Shown piece by piece: positions 27,143 to 34,984 of a DNA stretch of 64,000 nt. Each line of letters begins with the position of its first letter. Position 1 is the stretch's first letter. Under the pieces are notes generated by a model. It saw only the letters and a program-made list of their open reading frames with translations, did no database searches and was not told the DNA's origin. This DNA comes from Sphingomonas sp. Leaf17 (lineage in GTDB: Bacteria; Pseudomonadota; Alphaproteobacteria; Sphingomonadales; Sphingomonadaceae), in the NCBI RefSeq assembly GCF_001421505.1, contig NZ_LMKL01000005.1, positions 124,001 through 188,000 on the forward strand. The letters are read 5' to 3'. The position numbers and the translations under genes are program-made.

Positions 27143-27862
27143 CTAGTTGGTGTTGCCCAACACCTCCTGCAACGACCGCGTCGTGTCCCAGCGGCTGTCG
27201 TCGGCCTTCGGTTCGTCGGCAAAGCGCACCTTGACCGTCGCGTTCAGCCCCGCCGCCCGCAATGGCATGGCAAAGCTGCCCTCGACCGCGCGGCGGGTCG
27301 CGTCACGGGCCAGCTTCATCGGCATCGCATCGCGCGCCTGCCGCACCAGCTCGACTTGTCCGGCCCGGCGATTGGCGGCATCCAGCCGGCTTTCGGCATC
27401 GGTCAGCGTTGCCAGCAGCCCGCCCGACCCATATTCGCGGATCGCGTTCATATCGACCTGCGGCCCCTCCACCTCGATCGGCGGCAGGGTGACGAGCAGA
27501 GTCGAGGTGGCGGCGTCCCACGCGACGTCGCGCTGGGTCAGCTTGCTCATGTCGACCTCGTACCGCACCAGCCCCGGCATGATGAGCGTCTTCTGCGTCG
27601 ACAGGCCCATCCGCTCCTGCCGCGAGGTGACGACCGCGACGTAGCGCGCGGCGAAGGCCGACAAGCGGTTCTGTTCACGCACGCCCTGCAGGCTGGCGCT
27701 GGCGATCGTCGTCGGATCGGGCGACAGGCGTTGCGTGACATAACGCTGTACGCCCCACGCCAGCAGCAAGGCGGCCAGCACCAGCAGCAGCAGGACGCCC
27801 GCCGTTTTCAGCAGGAACGCGCCAACCCCGCCACGCGGGCGTATCGTCACAGTGTCGTCCAC
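27143..27862 (-). CDS. DUF4230 family membrane-anchored protein
   Basis: A 239-residue protein with one membrane helix near residues 15-37 ([20 protein letters not shown]) and a domain of the DUF4230 type behind it ([23 protein letters not shown]-like block [34 protein letters not shown]). The domain is predicted to lie outside the cytoplasm. The role is unknown. Its start overlaps the MBL hydrolase stop by 16 bases. Confidence 0.85.
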   Translation of the reverse strand: MDDTVTIRPRGGVGAFLLKTAGVLLLLVLAALLLAWGVQRYVTQRLSPDPTTIASASLQGVREQNRLSAFAARYVAVVTSRQERMGLSTQKTLIMPGLVRYEVDMSKLTQRDVAWDAATSTLLVTLPPIEVEGPQVDMNAIREYGSGGLLATLTDAESRLDAANRRAGQVELVRQARDAMPMKLARDATRRAVEGSFAMPLRAAGLNATVKVRFADEPKADDSRWDTTRSLQEVLGNTN

Positions 27863-28707
27863 ACGCCGTCCTTTCCGGTCACCGCCCCGCGATCGCGCAG
27901 GTCGTACAGATGCGCCAGCACCGAGCGGGCGGCGGCCGGGGCCAGTCGCGGGTCGATGCCGACATACATGCGCGCGACCAGATCGTTCAGGTCGTGCGAT
28001 CGTTCCGCCAGCAGGCGCAGGATCTGTCCCTCGCGTTGCCTGCGATGACCCAACATGCTGCGGACCCAGCGATGCGGCCGCTCGATCGCCTTACCGTGGC
28101 CCGGGTAATAGACGCGGTCGTCGCGGCGGAGCAGCGTGTCGAGACTGGCCATATACGCCGCCATGTCGCCATCGGGCGGTGAGACGACGCTGGTCGACCA
28201 GCCCATGACATGATCGCCCGAAAACAGCGCACGCGTCTCCGGCAGGGCAAAGGCCAGATGGTTCGACGTATGCCCCGGCGTTGCGATGGCCGCCAGCGTC
28301 CAGCCCGTCCCGCTCACCGTGTCACCCTCCGCCAGCACGCGGTCCGGCCGGTAGCCGGCGTCGAACGACGGATCGGCGGCCCCGTTGTCGTTACGCCGGT
28401 AATGAGCCGCTGCCCCGACGATCGGCGCGCCGGTGACGACCGCGAGCGGGCGGGACGCGGGGCTATGGTCGCGGTGGTGGTGCGTGATGACGATCGCCCG
28501 CACCGGCCGTCCGGCGATCCGATCGAGGATCGCGGTCAGATGTGCGGGATCGTCCGGCCCCGGATCGACGACCGCCACGTCGGTCTCACCGACAATATGC
28601 GTCTGTGTACCGGTGTAGGTGTAGGGCGATGGATTGGGTGCGAGGATCCGGGTGACCAGGGGTTCGAGCTGGATCGGGATGCCGGTCGGATGCTCGCTCA
28701 TCGTCAT
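27847..28707 (-). CDS. Metallo-beta-lactamase fold hydrolase (LACTB2-like)
   Basis: Zinc hydrolase with HxHxDH in ITHHHRDHS (H76-H81), ATPGHTSNH, FSGDHVMG and PGHGKAI, all in family order. The C-terminal winged-helix-like part (about residues 225-286) fits the LACTB2/GloB-like class often annotated as MBL fold metallo-hydrolase. The length is 286 residues from the ATG at 28707; a second ATG two codons on (28701) is also possible. First gene of the minus-strand run MBL-DUF4230-nadA-nadC. The substrate is unknown; RNA or a thioester is possible by family. Confidence 0.88.
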   Translation of the reverse strand: MTMSEHPTGIPIQLEPLVTRILAPNPSPYTYTGTQTHIVGETDVAVVDPGPDDPAHLTAILDRIAGRPVRAIVITHHHRDHSPASRPLAVVTGAPIVGAAAHYRRNDNGAADPSFDAGYRPDRVLAEGDTVSGTGWTLAAIATPGHTSNHLAFALPETRALFSGDHVMGWSTSVVSPPDGDMAAYMASLDTLLRRDDRVYYPGHGKAIERPHRWVRSMLGHRRQREGQILRLLAERSHDLNDLVARMYVGIDPRLAPAAARSVLAHLYDLRDRGAVTGKDGVWTTL

Positions 28708-28790
28708 GCAGATGGCGGCTCGCCGCGCGGCACGCAAGGGGGGCGCAGGAATCAGAAGCGGACGGGGTGTGCCCGTCCGCTTCCCCTGTC

Positions 28791-30299
28791 TTACTTCTGC
28801 GACGCGATTTCCGCGCGCACTTCGGCTTCGGCGGCGTCGAGATCCTTCAACGCCTCGGCGCGATCGGCATCGCTCATCGGCGCGTTGGCGATCGCCGCAC
28901 GCCCGGCGTTCAGCCCCGCAATGGCGGAGGCCATGGCGTCCCGGCGGATCTGCTCGGCATTCGCGGCGGTCGCCGCGCCGTTGGCCGCGACCTTTTCGAT
29001 GCGGTTGGTGCAGATGAGCATGACGTTGCGCGCCCCGACCTTGCGGGTGACGACCAGTTGTTGGTCCCCGCCATCGGTGCCGGACTTGCAATCGGTTTCC
29101 GAGACGGTGGGCATGCCGGTCAGGCCGGTGGTCACGACCTGCCCGTTGCGGGCGCGGATGGTGCGGACCTGGATCGGCTTGCCGCTGGTGTTGGTCACCG
29201 ACACGGTTTCGGAGGTCGTGCCGGAAACCGGGGCTGGCGGGGCCGGTGACTCGGGGATGTCCGCGGCGTTCGGCGGCGAGGCGCGCTCCGGCGTCGTGGC
29301 AGGCACCGCCGCCTGCGACAGGTCGACGCCGATGCTGTCACCGACGCGGGTGGTGACGGCGGCGACGGCGGCCGTGCCCGATGCGGTCAGGCCAAGCCCG
29401 GCGGTGATGACAAGCGCGATGGTTGCGGCACCGGCGGCAAGCTGGCGGCGCGAAGCGGGGGTGGTGGTCAACATGCGGAGTCTCCCTTTCAGATCGGCGA
29501 TGGTGTGAAGATGACAGGCCGCCGACACAGCGCCGCCGTGCGCGGCCTTGACGATGGCGCAGGCATAGATGTGGCGATCGACCGCCGACCGCCCGTTCAG
29601 CACGCGGGCGTCGTTGGCGAGTTCCTGATCGTTACGGAACGCCCGGAAGGCCGCCCAGGCCAGCGGGTTGAACCAGTGCAGCGCCAGCACGACCAGCGCC
29701 GCCCAGTTGGCGATCAGGTCCCCGCGCGCATGGTGGCCAAGCTCGTGCGCCAGCGCCAGTTCGCGCTCGTCGGCGTCATAACGGTCGGCAAAGTCGCCGG
29801 GAAACGCGACACAGCGCCGCAGCAGGCCGAACGCGACCGGTCCGGGCGCGGCGTCGCTTTCCACCACGTCGATGCCGTCGATGGTCGCGACGATGCGGCC
29901 CCGCGCCATGATCCTCCGACAGAAATCGGCATGGGCGGTCAGGTGCCAGGCGAGGAACGCCGCCGCACCCACGCCCCACAGACCTAAGGACACGGGGCCG
30001 AGCCAGGACAATGCGGGGGTGGATGCGACGACGGCGGAACCGGCGGGCGAGGTCACGAAAATCGTGATCGTCTCCCCGGCACGCGTGATGGGGGTGGCGG
30101 CGGCCTCGCGCCACCCCGATGGCATTGGCGGCAGCAGCAGGCGCAGGACCGGCAGCGCCCACAGCGCATAGGCGACCGCCGGCCCGAACGCCCGCCGCAC
30201 CGGCGCGCGGACCAGCAGCACAAGCGCCATCAGCAGCGCCGACGCGATCAGCGCCTCGACCGCCCAGACGCCCAGGCCAGACACGCTGGCGGCGTTCAC
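28791..30299 (-). CDS. BlaR1/M56 family membrane metallopeptidase
   Basis: Integral-membrane gluzincin related to BlaR1/MecR1. N-terminal helices (for example ALLMALVLLV and YALWALPVLRLLL) lead to the zinc motif HELGHH (H185, E186, H189) and the downstream NDQELANDARVL region that completes the metal site. A further membrane helix lies near 310-325. The C-terminus (about 340-502) is a Pro/Ser-rich and helical extracytoplasmic part, not the penicillin-binding sensor of true BlaR1, so beta-lactam sensing is not implied. It overlaps the BlaI-type regulator by 4 bases and forms a sensor/repressor pair with it. Confidence 0.9.
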   Translation of the reverse strand: MNAASVSGLGVWAVEALIASALLMALVLLVRAPVRRAFGPAVAYALWALPVLRLLLPPMPSGWREAAATPITRAGETITIFVTSPAGSAVVASTPALSWLGPVSLGLWGVGAAAFLAWHLTAHADFCRRIMARGRIVATIDGIDVVESDAAPGPVAFGLLRRCVAFPGDFADRYDADERELALAHELGHHARGDLIANWAALVVLALHWFNPLAWAAFRAFRNDQELANDARVLNGRSAVDRHIYACAIVKAAHGGAVSAACHLHTIADLKGRLRMLTTTPASRRQLAAGAATIALVITAGLGLTASGTAAVAAVTTRVGDSIGVDLSQAAVPATTPERASPPNAADIPESPAPPAPVSGTTSETVSVTNTSGKPIQVRTIRARNGQVVTTGLTGMPTVSETDCKSGTDGGDQQLVVTRKVGARNVMLICTNRIEKVAANGAATAANAEQIRRDAMASAIAGLNAGRAAIANAPMSDADRAEALKDLDAAEAEVRAEIASQK

Positions 30300-30664
30300 T
30301 TCTTGAGGTCCTGAAGGATCGCCTCGATCTCGGCGATGTCCTGCGCGGTCAGTTCATCACGTTGCGCCAGATGCGCGACCAGCGGGGTCAGGCTGCCACC
30401 GAACAGCCGGTCGATCAGGCGCCGCGATTCGCCGCCGACATAATCCTCGCGCGCCACCAGCGGCCGGTAGAGATAGCGCCGACCGTCCGCGTCATGCGCG
30501 ATCACCGTCTTGGCGAGCAGCCGGCCCAGCAATGTCTTGACCGTATTCGCGCTCCAGCCGCGCGCGGGATCGACCCGCTCCGCCACATCCTGCGCGGTCA
30601 GCGGCGACTGATCCCACAGCACCTCCATGACGACATGTTCGGCATCGCTGATACGTTCGGCCAA
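30296..30664 (-). CDS. BlaI/MecI/CopY family transcriptional repressor
   Basis: Winged-helix repressor of 122 residues. The DNA-binding part is ISDAEHVVMEVLWDQSPLTA followed by the recognition region WSANTVKTLLGRLLAK; the C-terminal half mediates dimerisation and is the site cut when the partner peptidase is activated. Two operator palindromes lie 18 to 54 bases upstream of its start, so it probably represses its own operon. The downstream gene encodes the M56 peptidase. Confidence 0.95.
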   Translation of the reverse strand: MAERISDAEHVVMEVLWDQSPLTAQDVAERVDPARGWSANTVKTLLGRLLAKTVIAHDADGRRYLYRPLVAREDYVGGESRRLIDRLFGGSLTPLVAHLAQRDELTAQDIAEIEAILQDLKK

Positions 30665-30681
30665 GACAGATACTCCAGTTC

Positions 30682-30718
30682 GACTACGTCTGTAGTCTCA
30701 CTGATTACAGGCGTAGTC
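30682..30718 (-). promoter_or_regulatory. Two BlaI-type operator palindromes
   Basis: Two 16-base inverted repeats, GACTACGTCTGTAGTC (30682-30697, perfect arms) and GATTACAGGCGTAGTC (30703-30718, one mismatch), with starts 21 bases apart, i.e. two DNA turns. On the minus strand both contain near-perfect TACAnnTGTA cores, as recognised by BlaI/MecI/CopY repressors. A TTGACT -35-like hexamer overlaps the outer copy. They end 18 bases before the repressor start. Confidence 0.82.
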
Positions 30719-30817
30719 AACGGACGATTCCGCCACGTCGGAAATCTTTACATATCGGCCTCGGCGCCACCGGCCGTTAACCAGCGGAATCGCCGCTATT
30801 CCATCATTTAGCCCGAC

Positions 30818-30834
30818 TGGCACGCGCGGTGCTT
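30818..30834 (+). promoter_or_regulatory. Sigma-54-type -24/-12 promoter match without a downstream ORF
   Basis: Reads TGGCACGCGCGGTGCTT: the -24 GG and -12 GC are 12 bases apart, as in the consensus TGGCACG-N4-TTGCW with one mismatch. The only candidate product is a short RNA starting near 30843. Confidence 0.4.
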
Positions 30835-31011
30835 ATACAGGGGTGCCGAGCGCATGGCGCTTCAGCAGGGTGGGTCGGTGCCGTCTTTCCGGATCTCCGC
30901 ACCGATCCACCCGCACCCGGCTTCCTTGTCTTTTGCAGTTCGCCCCGCCGTCCTCCCGGAGAACGCGGGGATCCGCAGTCACGCGGCGCAGCGCCCTGCC
31001 GCTCTGGATTG

Positions 31012-31043
31012 CTTCGCTGCGCTCGCAATGACGGTGCCTGTTC
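31012..31043. repeat. Dispersed repeat copy (CGTCATTGCGAGCG family, inverted)
   Basis: Reads CTGGATTGCTTCGCTGCGC then TCGCAATGACGG, i.e. the reverse complement of the element at 16220 with the outer arm diverged (GCAATCCAG instead of GCAATGACG). Confidence 0.7.
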
Positions 31044-31074
31044 GGCACGTCAGTCATCGTGTCCAATGACCAGA

Positions 31075-31114
31075 CACGAAAACAGGGCGCGCGACCATCG
31101 GCCACGCGCCCTGT
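31075..31114 (-). terminator. Intrinsic terminator of the DUF1476-bolA-grxD operon
   Basis: Stem ACAGGGCGCG / CGCGCCCTGT (31082-31091 and 31105-31114). On the minus strand it is followed by TTTTCG, a short U-tract. It lies 24 bases after the grxD stop. Confidence 0.75.
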
Positions 31115-31137
31115 CCCGGCGTCTCCGTATGGCGGGC

Positions 31138-31452
31138 TTACTTCGCCAGCATCGTCGCCAGTTCACCCGATTCGTACATTTCCATCATGATGTCCGACCC
31201 GCCGACGAACTCGCCGTTGACGTAGAGCTGGGGGATCGTCGGCCAGTCGGAAAACGCCTTGATCCCCTGGCGGATACCCTGGTCCTGCAACACGTCGACG
31301 CTTTCGAACTCGACGTTCAGGTGGTTGAGGATCGCGACCGCGCGGCTGGAAAAGCCGCACTGCGGGAACAGCGGCGACCCTTTCATGAACAACAGGACGG
31401 GGTTCTGCTCGACCAGCGCGGTCAGGCGGGCTTGGGTGTCATCGGTCATCAT
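31138..31452 (-). CDS. grxD: Monothiol glutaredoxin (Grx4/GrxD, CGFS type)
   Basis: A 104-residue CGFS glutaredoxin that carries a labile [2Fe-2S] cluster, usually with a BolA partner, and delivers it to Fe-S proteins. The active cysteine is C32 in PQCGFSSRAV. Glutathione-binding elements WPTIPQLYVNGEFVGGSDI are complete. Two consecutive ATGs (31452, 31449) follow an AAGGA ribosome-binding site; either may be used. The bolA gene is immediately upstream on the same strand. Confidence 0.96.
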   Translation of the reverse strand: MMTDDTQARLTALVEQNPVLLFMKGSPLFPQCGFSSRAVAILNHLNVEFESVDVLQDQGIRQGIKAFSDWPTIPQLYVNGEFVGGSDIMMEMYESGELATMLAK

Positions 31453-31453
31453 G

Positions 31454-31687
31454 TCAGTCCTTGGCTACGGTTGTCAGCTGGAGCGCGTGGAGCACGCCGC
31501 CCATCCGACCGCCGAGGGCGGCATACACCGCCTGATGTTGTTTAACGCGCGACAGGCCGGCGAAACTCGCCGACGCGACGCGCGCCGCATAATGGTCGCC
31601 GTCGCCGGCAAGGTCGGTGATCGCGATGTCCGCGTCGGGGATTGCTGCACGGATCATCGTTTCGATATCGTCTGCGCTCATCGCCAT
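31454..31687 (-). CDS. bolA: BolA family protein
   Basis: A 77-residue BolA/IbaG-type protein. It contains the family core VKQHQAVYAALGGRMGGVLH, with the histidine of HQAVY typical of Grx-BolA cluster ligation. It is followed one base later by grxD, so the two products probably form the Grx4-BolA [2Fe-2S] complex. Confidence 0.93.
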   Translation of the reverse strand: MAMSADDIETMIRAAIPDADIAITDLAGDGDHYAARVASASFAGLSRVKQHQAVYAALGGRMGGVLHALQLTTVAKD

Positions 31688-31690
31688 GAT

Positions 31691-32014
31691 TTACTGCGCT
31701 TCCATCAACTGGCGGCGGGCGTCGATGGTCCTGGCCTCAAGCGCGGCGCGGATCTGCGCCTCGTCAATTTCGACCCCGGCGGCGGTCATGTCACCAAGAA
31801 GCTTGCGCACCACGTCCTCCGCATCCGGCCCCTCGAAATCGGCATGGACGACCGACGACGCATAGGCATCGGTTTCCTCCGGCGTCAGCTTCATCTGTTC
31901 CGCCGCCCAGACGCCGAGCAACCGGTTACGCCGCGCGGTGATCCGAAACGCCATCTCGTCGTCGCGGGCAAACTTCGCCTCGAATGCGCGCTCGCGTTCG
32001 TCGAACATGGTCAT
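31691..32014 (-). CDS. DUF1476 protein (F1-ATPase inhibitor subunit zeta)
   Basis: A 107-residue protein matching the alphaproteobacterial zeta subunit first described in Paracoccus, which blocks reverse rotation of F1-ATPase. The opening FDERERAFEAKFARDDEMAF and the segment RRNRLLGVWAAEQM are diagnostic. In some species this family is more an assembly or dispensable regulator than a strong inhibitor. It lies 3 bases upstream of bolA on the same strand. Confidence 0.93.
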   Translation of the reverse strand: MTMFDERERAFEAKFARDDEMAFRITARRNRLLGVWAAEQMKLTPEETDAYASSVVHADFEGPDAEDVVRKLLGDMTAAGVEIDEAQIRAALEARTIDARRQLMEAQ

Positions 32015-32184
32015 TGCGTCTGCGTCCCCTTGCGTGTGCCTGACCGGAGATAGGCGCTGCGGCGGACTGGCGCAACGTGTGCGACGGGGTAGGTGATCCT
32101 TGCGAACGGAGTGGCTGTATCTCGTCCGTGATTTCAGCGATCGGGGCTTATCCGAAATAGGCCTGTGAATGATCGCTTAGGTCG

Positions 32185-32466
32185 TTAGCTGCCGTCCCGC
32201 TTCGCTAGTAAGAAGTACCGCAGCGAGGTCCCTATCACATACCCGCCCATTGCCCCGAGGCTTGCCCATAGTGGCACGAACAGAAATTCGAGGCCGCTTG
32301 TAGACGTAAGGCTTTCTGGGTGGGCGCTCTGGCACGCATACACGTAGGCGATCATCGCGAGTGGAACGATCCATAAAGCCGCACAACCGAATTTTGAATT
32401 GCGGAGAGCCAAGCCGATGATGAAACCGATAAGCGCACCCGCAAGAAGCAACATCTCGATGGTCAT
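32185..32466 (-). CDS. Small membrane protein, lower-GC, unknown
   Basis: A 93-residue protein with three hydrophobic segments (MLLLAGALIGFIIGLAL, ALWIVPLAMIAYVYACQ, FVPLWASLGAMGGYVIG). The coding sequence is noticeably less GC-rich at third positions than the surroundings. No family is recognised. It lies in a spacer between the bolA operon and the quinone oxidoreductase and may be a recent arrival. Confidence 0.6.
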   Translation of the reverse strand: MTIEMLLLAGALIGFIIGLALRNSKFGCAALWIVPLAMIAYVYACQSAHPESLTSTSGLEFLFVPLWASLGAMGGYVIGTSLRYFLLAKRDGS

Positions 32467-32545
32467 AGCGCATGATGCACCGCATGCCCGAACGTCCGCA
32501 AGTGAGCGAAATGGTCACGGCGCTAGGAGCGCGGCTACAGCCCCC

Positions 32546-33544
32546 TCACCCCACCTCCACCACCAGTTTCCCGATCGCCCCGCGCGCCGCCATCGTCGCG
32601 ATTGCGTCGCCGCCGTCCTCGAACGCGAAGGTGCGGGTCACGCGTGGGGCGATCTTCCCCTCCGCCCAAAGCCGGAACAGATGGTCGACATGGGCCTGGT
32701 TCGCGGCCGGATCGCGCGCGGCGAATGCGCCCCAGAACACGCCGCACACGTCGCACGACTTCAGCAGCGTCAGGTTGAGCGGCAGTTTGGGGATACCGGC
32801 GGGGAAGCCGACGACCAGATACCTGCCCTCCCACGCGATCGAGCGCAGCGCCGGTTCGGCATAGTCGCCGCCGACCGGATCGTAGATCACGTCCGCGCCG
32901 CCCTTGCCGACCGCCGCCTTGAACTGTTCGGCCAGAGCCTTGGACTGCCCCTTGTCGAACGGCGCGCGCGGGTAGACGATGACGCTGTCCGCACCCGCCG
33001 CCTTCGCCGCCGCCGCCTTTTCCTCGGACGACACCGCCGCGACGACGGTCGCACCGAACGCCTTGCCAAGCTCGATCGCCGCCAGCCCGACGCCCCCGGC
33101 CGCGCCCAGCACCAGCAACGTCTGCCCGGCCTGCAACCGCCCGCGGTCGAGCAGCGCATGGATGGTGGTGGCATAGGTCAGCATCATCGCCGACCCTTGG
33201 GCAAAGCCGCGGCCTTCGGGCAACCGGTACAGCTTGCTCGCCTCGACCAGCACCTGTTCGGCCAGACCACCGTGACCGATCATGCCGATCACCCGGTCGC
33301 CGATAGCCCAGCCGGTCACGCCCTCGCCCAGCGCGGCAATGGTGCCAGCGATCTCGCCGCCCGGCGCGAAGGGGCGCTGCGGCTTGAACTGATACTTGTC
33401 CTCGATAATCAGGACATCGGGGTAGTTGATCGCGCAGGCCTTCACCGCGACGACGACTTGCCCCGAGCCGGGGGCGGGATCAGCCACCTCGGTCATTTCC
33501 AGTATTTCAGGTCCGCCGATCGCCCTCGACAATAGTGCCCGCAT
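32546..33544 (-). CDS. NADPH:quinone oxidoreductase family protein (medium-chain reductase)
   Basis: A 332-residue zinc-free medium-chain dehydrogenase/reductase. The N-terminal GroES-like part has [20 protein letters not shown] and PGGEIAGTI, then the Rossmann motif [27 protein letters not shown] and the C-terminal LVVEVG match the acryloyl-CoA/quinone reductase group. It overlaps leuD by 38 bases at its 5' end, so the genes are coupled. The substrate is not determined. Confidence 0.92.
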   Translation of the reverse strand: MRALLSRAIGGPEILEMTEVADPAPGSGQVVVAVKACAINYPDVLIIEDKYQFKPQRPFAPGGEIAGTIAALGEGVTGWAIGDRVIGMIGHGGLAEQVLVEASKLYRLPEGRGFAQGSAMMLTYATTIHALLDRGRLQAGQTLLVLGAAGGVGLAAIELGKAFGATVVAAVSSEEKAAAAKAAGADSVIVYPRAPFDKGQSKALAEQFKAAVGKGGADVIYDPVGGDYAEPALRSIAWEGRYLVVGFPAGIPKLPLNLTLLKSCDVCGVFWGAFAARDPAANQAHVDHLFRLWAEGKIAPRVTRTFAFEDGGDAIATMAARGAIGKLVVEVG

Positions 33545-34136
33545 ACCCGCTCCTGTTCTCGATCCACGGGCGATGCTCTGCCATCGCCGTCTCGAAATTT
33601 GAAATCTGGGTATCCCTTGCCAGTGTCAGGCCGACCTCGTCCAGCCCTTCCATCAGACACTGGCGACGAAACGGGTCGAGATCGAAGGTGAACCGGTCCT
33701 GAAACGGGGTCGTGACGGTCATCGTCTCTAGGTCGACGGTAACGATATTGGTCTTCGCGACCTCGACCAGCCGATCGATCGCCGCTTGCGGTAGAACGAC
33801 GGGTACGATTCCGTTCTTGACCGCGTTGCCGGAAAATATGTCCGAATAGCTTGGCGCGATGACCGCGACCACGCCCATGTCGGACAGCGCCCAGGCGGCA
33901 TGTTCGCGGCTGGACCCGCACCCGAAATTGTCGCCCGCAATCAAAATCGGACTGCCGGCATAGCGGGAATCGTCGAAGATATTGTCCGGTTGCGCGCGGA
34001 TCGTCTCGAACGCGCCACGACCCAGACCCGACCGGCTGATCGTCTTCAGCCAGTGCGCGGGGATGATGACGTCGGTGTCGACGTTCTTCGCGCCCCAGGG
34101 ATAGGCAGTCCCCTCGACCTTGGTGACCGCGCGCAT
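33507..34136 (-). CDS. leuD: 3-isopropylmalate dehydratase small subunit
   Basis: Swivel-domain subunit of isopropylmalate isomerase in leucine synthesis; with LeuC it converts 2- to 3-isopropylmalate. The 209-residue protein has the conserved [17 protein letters not shown] and [12 protein letters not shown] blocks. The start ATG at 34136 overlaps the stop of the lactonase gene that separates it from leuC. The quinone reductase follows. Confidence 0.97.
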   Translation of the reverse strand: MRAVTKVEGTAYPWGAKNVDTDVIIPAHWLKTISRSGLGRGAFETIRAQPDNIFDDSRYAGSPILIAGDNFGCGSSREHAAWALSDMGVVAVIAPSYSDIFSGNAVKNGIVPVVLPQAAIDRLVEVAKTNIVTVDLETMTVTTPFQDRFTFDLDPFRRQCLMEGLDEVGLTLARDTQISNFETAMAEHRPWIENRSGYAGTIVEGDRRT

Positions 34137-34984
34137 CAGTCGGCACTCGCCGGGAAGGCGGGCAGTTTGGCGATGTCGGCCGGATCATGCTGAAGGATGA
34201 CGGTCGCTTTGGTATTGGTGGCCAGCGCCTTGAACCGCTTGAACGAGGCCAACGTCGCCGCGCGGTCGGTGTTGAAGCTCGGCACGCCGTCGCTGTCGTA
34301 ATTCTCGCGGAAATGCGCGGTGTCGCCGGACAGCAGGACATAGCCGGTGTCGGCGAGCTTCACGAGCAGCGCATGGTGATCGGGCGTGTGCCCCGGCATC
34401 GCCACCATCCGCACGCCGCCGTCACCGAACACGTCGCGGTCGCCCTCGACGGGATCGACCTTGCCACCGCCGGAGATCCAGTGGGCCAGCGGCGCCGGGT
34501 TGACCCGCTTGTCCGGCTCCGACGCGCGCAACGCGGCCCAGTCCTTCGCACCGATCAGCAGCGTCGCGTTCGGCACGGTCGCGGCCTGACCGATATGGTC
34601 GAAATGATAATGGCTTACCCCCAGCATCGTCACCTGTTCGGGCTTGATGCCAAGCTGCGCCAGTTGTTCGGCGATGGTCACGCGGACGGTCGCATCCATC
34701 GGCAGTTTCGGGTCGATCGCCTTGCCCTTCAGCGCGGCGGGCAGCCCCGCATCCCACAGCATCAGCGTGTCGCCGTGGCGGATCAGGTAGCAGGACGCCA
34801 CCAGCCGCTTCGCCTTGCCGACATAGGCGTCGGTGTCCGAAAACTGGTTCAGGTCGTTTGCCGCCACGCTGCCGCAATCGAGCCGGGTCAGCGTGACCTT
34901 TGTCGACGGGTCGGCGGGCGCGGTATAGGCGGCGACACCGCTGATGAGCGATCCGGTCGCGAGCAGGCCAAGGACGAACTTCAC
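34136..34984 (-). CDS. Exported MBL-fold lactonase-like hydrolase between leuC and leuD
   Basis: A 282-residue metallo-hydrolase with a signal peptide at residues 1-19 ([19 protein letters not shown]). The zinc motif HYHFDH spans H125-H130, with further ligands H199 (MPGHTPDHH), D221 (SGDTAHF) and H266 (LQHDP). This layout matches the N-acyl-homoserine-lactonase (AttM/AiiA-like) family, but the AiiA catalytic tyrosine has no clear counterpart (H224 aligns there), so the substrate could be another lactone. The start is GTG at 34984 and overlaps the leuC stop (GTGA); its own stop overlaps leuD. Hence it is translated as part of the leucine operon. Confidence 0.85.
   Translation of the reverse strand: MKFVLGLLATGSLISGVAAYTAPADPSTKVTLTRLDCGSVAANDLNQFSDTDAYVGKAKRLVASCYLIRHGDTLMLWDAGLPAALKGKAIDPKLPMDATVRVTIAEQLAQLGIKPEQVTMLGVSHYHFDHIGQAATVPNATLLIGAKDWAALRASEPDKRVNPAPLAHWISGGGKVDPVEGDRDVFGDGGVRMVAMPGHTPDHHALLVKLADTGYVLLSGDTAHFRENYDSDGVPSFNTDRAATLASFKRFKALATNTKATVILQHDPADIAKLPAFPASAD

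Larger units (their letters stand above)
30719..31074. other. Non-coding gap with orphan sigma-54-like site and a palindromic repeat
   Basis: No ORF in this stretch has supportable coding features. It holds a TGGCAC-type promoter match at 30818-30834 and a repeat copy at 31012-31043. No gene follows the promoter match on the plus strand. Confidence 0.5.

Noticed and set aside
30843..31069. Short plus-strand ORF behind the sigma-54-like site
   Set aside because: Runs straight through a palindromic repeat and has no recognisable features; a repeat-derived translation.
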